Positions 47,281 through 51,070 of a stretch of DNA of 51,070 bases are shown piece after piece. Under the pieces are notes generated by a model, which saw only the letters and a program-made list of their open reading frames with translations, did no database searches and was not told where the DNA came from. A program made the translations under genes and the position numbers. Position 1 is the first letter of the stretch, and every line of letters starts with the position of its first letter. The stretch covers positions 1 to 51,070 of the forward strand of contig CAMKMX010000019.1 of the NCBI GenBank assembly GCA_946414025.1, given 5' to 3'. The DNA comes from an uncultured Fibrobacter sp. GTDB taxonomy: Bacteria > Fibrobacterota > Fibrobacteria > Fibrobacterales > Fibrobacteraceae.

Positions 47281-49065
47281 ATGCAGCCCGAATCTTTATG
47301 CTTGTCCGAAATTACCATCTGTAACCTGCGGTCTATCCAGAGGGAGACGTTTCCCCTGAACAACATGACCGCCCTGATAGGCTACAACAATGCCGGTAAA
47401 ACCAATATTCTTATGGGAATCCGCTGGCTGCTTTCGCCATTTTCCCTGGACGTGTCCTTCTTTGACGACGCGAACCGTCCTGTAGAGGTGGAGGGTCTGT
47501 TCAAGGGGATTTCGGAGAACGTGCTCACTCGTTTGGGTGAGGAAAAGGCCCAGGAAATTCGCCCGTTCCTGAACGGGGACCGACTGAAAATCCGCAAGCT
47601 GCAGCGGGTGCCGGGAGTGCCGGCGGAGAACGTGGAACTCTGGGTGCAGGTGCCGCCGAACCGCCAGAGCGAGAACCGCAAGGGCTGGGTTCTGGTGGGC
47701 GAGAATTTCAAGCACGCCTTCAAGCGGATGTTCCCGGAGCCAATTGCCATCTGGGATTTCGAAGGGAACGAAGTTTTTTCGAAACTGCTCCACGAGATTT
47801 TCAAGCCTCTCGAAAGGCGCTTTGGCGGGGAGTTCAACGATGTGCTGGACAAGTTCAAGGACCTGCTTTCGCCGGACGGAGAGAACCGCGCCGAAGAAAT
47901 CCGTTCCTTTGACCGGGACGTGAACGAAAAGCTGAAACCCCTTTTCCCCAGCGTCCATGTGGAGCTGGACATTCCCATCCCAACCTTGGCCACGTTCCTG
48001 AAGACGGCGAGCCTCAAGGTGATTGACGAAGACGACGGCTTTGAGCGGGATATCAGCCGTATGGGTGCTGGAAGCCAGAGGACTATTCAGATGGCCCTGG
48101 TCCGCTACCTGGCCGAAATCAAGAAGCACCACAACAACCATTACCTGAGCCGCACCATGCTCCTGATTGATTCACCGGAGCTGTTCTTGCACCCCCAGGC
48201 GGTGGAACTGGTTCGGGTGGCCCTGAAGAATTTATCTACGGAAGGTTACCAGGTTGTCTTTGCGACCCACAGCGCCCAAATGGTGACCAGCGAAGATGTG
48301 AGTACTTCTCTCTTGATCCGCAAGAACAAGGAGCGGGGCACCTTCATGCGCAAGCGTATCGAAGATGCGGTGCACCAGGTGGTGAAAGACGCCCCGAGCC
48401 AGTTGCAGATGCTGTTCAGCTTGAGCAACAGCAACGAACTTTTGTTTGCGGACTATGTGCTGCTGACCGAAGGCAAGACGGAATGGCGGGTGCTGCCGGC
48501 CTTGTTCGAGCGCATTACCGGAAAATCCTTTGCCCTTATCAAGTGTGCCCTGGTGCGTCAGGGTGGCGTGAGCAATACTCGCAAGAGCATGCAGGTGCTG
48601 AACGCCATGGACATGCCTGTGCGGGCTATTGTGGATTTGGACTACGCCTTTACCACGGCCACTCGGGACGGATTCTTGGAAGCCAACGACCCTGACGTGA
48701 AGTTCTGCAGGAACCTGTTCAGGGAGCTGGCGTTCCACCATCACCTGCGGCTGAACAACGGGCTTCCCGTGAGCAAGCACAGCAATATCAGCGCTTCTAT
48801 GGCCTACTCCATGATGGCGTCTATGCCCGAGGCGGAATTTGCCATCCGGAGTATCCATGCGAAACTCCGGAGCCAGGGAATCTGGGTGTGGACCAAGGGT
48901 GCCATCGAAGAGCACCTGGGCCTGAAGGCCAAGAACGAAAACGCCTGGAACAGCTTTGTGGAACGGGCCAAGTCCAAGGATTTTGTAAAGAGCATTCCGG
49001 ACTATGACGGAATCCTGGAACTGTGCAACTGGATTATCGAAGGTAGCCAGGAGACCAACGGGTAG
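47281..49065 (+). CDS. OLD-family ATP-dependent nuclease (AAA ATPase plus TOPRIM)
   Basis: 594 residues from ATG 47281. The N-terminal ABC/AAA ATPase has Walker A GYNNAGKT (34-41), signature-like MGAGSQRTIQMALVRYLAE, Walker B MLLIDSPELFLHP and switch FATHSAQMV. The C-terminal TOPRIM domain has VLLTEGKTEWRVLPAL (metal-binding Glu) and IVDLDYAF (DxD). Overcoming-lysogenization-defect (OLD) proteins are nucleases, some of them anti-phage. No UvrD-like helicase gene follows, so this is the stand-alone (class 1) arrangement rather than a Gabija pair. TTG 47266 is an alternative start. The gene is flanked by decayed repeats upstream and faces the convergent icd gene. Confidence 0.85.
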   Translation: MQPESLCLSEITICNLRSIQRETFPLNNMTALIGYNNAGKTNILMGIRWLLSPFSLDVSFFDDANRPVEVEGLFKGISENVLTRLGEEKAQEIRPFLNGDRLKIRKLQRVPGVPAENVELWVQVPPNRQSENRKGWVLVGENFKHAFKRMFPEPIAIWDFEGNEVFSKLLHEIFKPLERRFGGEFNDVLDKFKDLLSPDGENRAEEIRSFDRDVNEKLKPLFPSVHVELDIPIPTLATFLKTASLKVIDEDDGFERDISRMGAGSQRTIQMALVRYLAEIKKHHNNHYLSRTMLLIDSPELFLHPQAVELVRVALKNLSTEGYQVVFATHSAQMVTSEDVSTSLLIRKNKERGTFMRKRIEDAVHQVVKDAPSQLQMLFSLSNSNELLFADYVLLTEGKTEWRVLPALFERITGKSFALIKCALVRQGGVSNTRKSMQVLNAMDMPVRAIVDLDYAFTTATRDGFLEANDPDVKFCRNLFRELAFHHHLRLNNGLPVSKHSNISASMAYSMMASMPEAEFAIRSIHAKLRSQGIWVWTKGAIEEHLGLKAKNENAWNSFVERAKSKDFVKSIPDYDGILELCNWIIEGSQETNG

Positions 49066-49087
49066 GCGACCGCTTATTTCGGGCGGA

Positions 49088-51070
<1,983 letters not shown>

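Overview
The window looks like chromosomal DNA of a Fibrobacter species (phylum Fibrobacterota). Three paralogous families characteristic of that genus are present: a fibro-slime domain protein (23426-27946), a FISUMP-type protein (11557-12228) and a TIGR02147-type protein (36062-36901). There are also many Ser/Asp-rich surface lipoproteins. No phage, transposase, rRNA operon or CRISPR array is visible; this is ordinary chromosome with repeat-rich intergenic spacers.

Layout. 1-603: non-coding, with two strong terminators, a run of hairpins that may be an RNA, and repeats. 604-3829: GH57-like protein, membrane-anchored STAS-like protein and lytic transglycosylase. 4005-7489: TolC-like protein, MlaC-like protein, membrane protein with a repeat-derived linker, and an RsuA-type pseudouridine synthase. 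7549-12962: HU, tRNA-dihydrouridine synthase, cobalamin-type radical SAM protein, MORN-repeat protein, FISUMP protein, DedA. 13012-20503 (minus): six tightly packed envelope genes (three PKD-like lipoproteins, two PEGA/hairpin membrane proteins, one beta-barrel-like protein). 20533-23069: xseB, an Opp/Dpp ATPase, two lipoproteins. 23426-27946: giant fibro-slime protein. 28394-34930: ScpA, GlmS, FKBP lipoprotein, LpxH-like phosphoesterase, two hypotheticals. 35091-38301: degenerate hydrolase and the TIGR02147/lipoprotein pair. 38352-46896: tRNA-Gln, prepilin peptidase, a 1789-residue lipoprotein, DUF6941-like protein, phosphopantetheinyl transferase, small lipoprotein, tRNA-Val, NrdR. 47281-51070: OLD-family nuclease and a monomeric isocitrate dehydrogenase cut by the right edge.

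Three cross-cutting observations matter most. (1) A palindromic repeat family with a covarying 8-bp stem is scattered through the spacers and also lies in frame inside three protein genes. In two of them it encodes the same peptide pattern, ADPxxxEDD. (2) Many genes carry a TAnnTT(TG)-like box only 4-8 nt before the start codon. The same box stands just upstream of both tRNA genes, about 20 nt after a TTG. This resembles the Bacteroidota promoter and predicts many leaderless mRNAs. (3) The 13012-20503 operon and the 1789-residue lipoprotein are candidate undescribed envelope systems built from paralogous modules.

All functional calls rest on reading translated sequence and motifs by eye. No database search was run.
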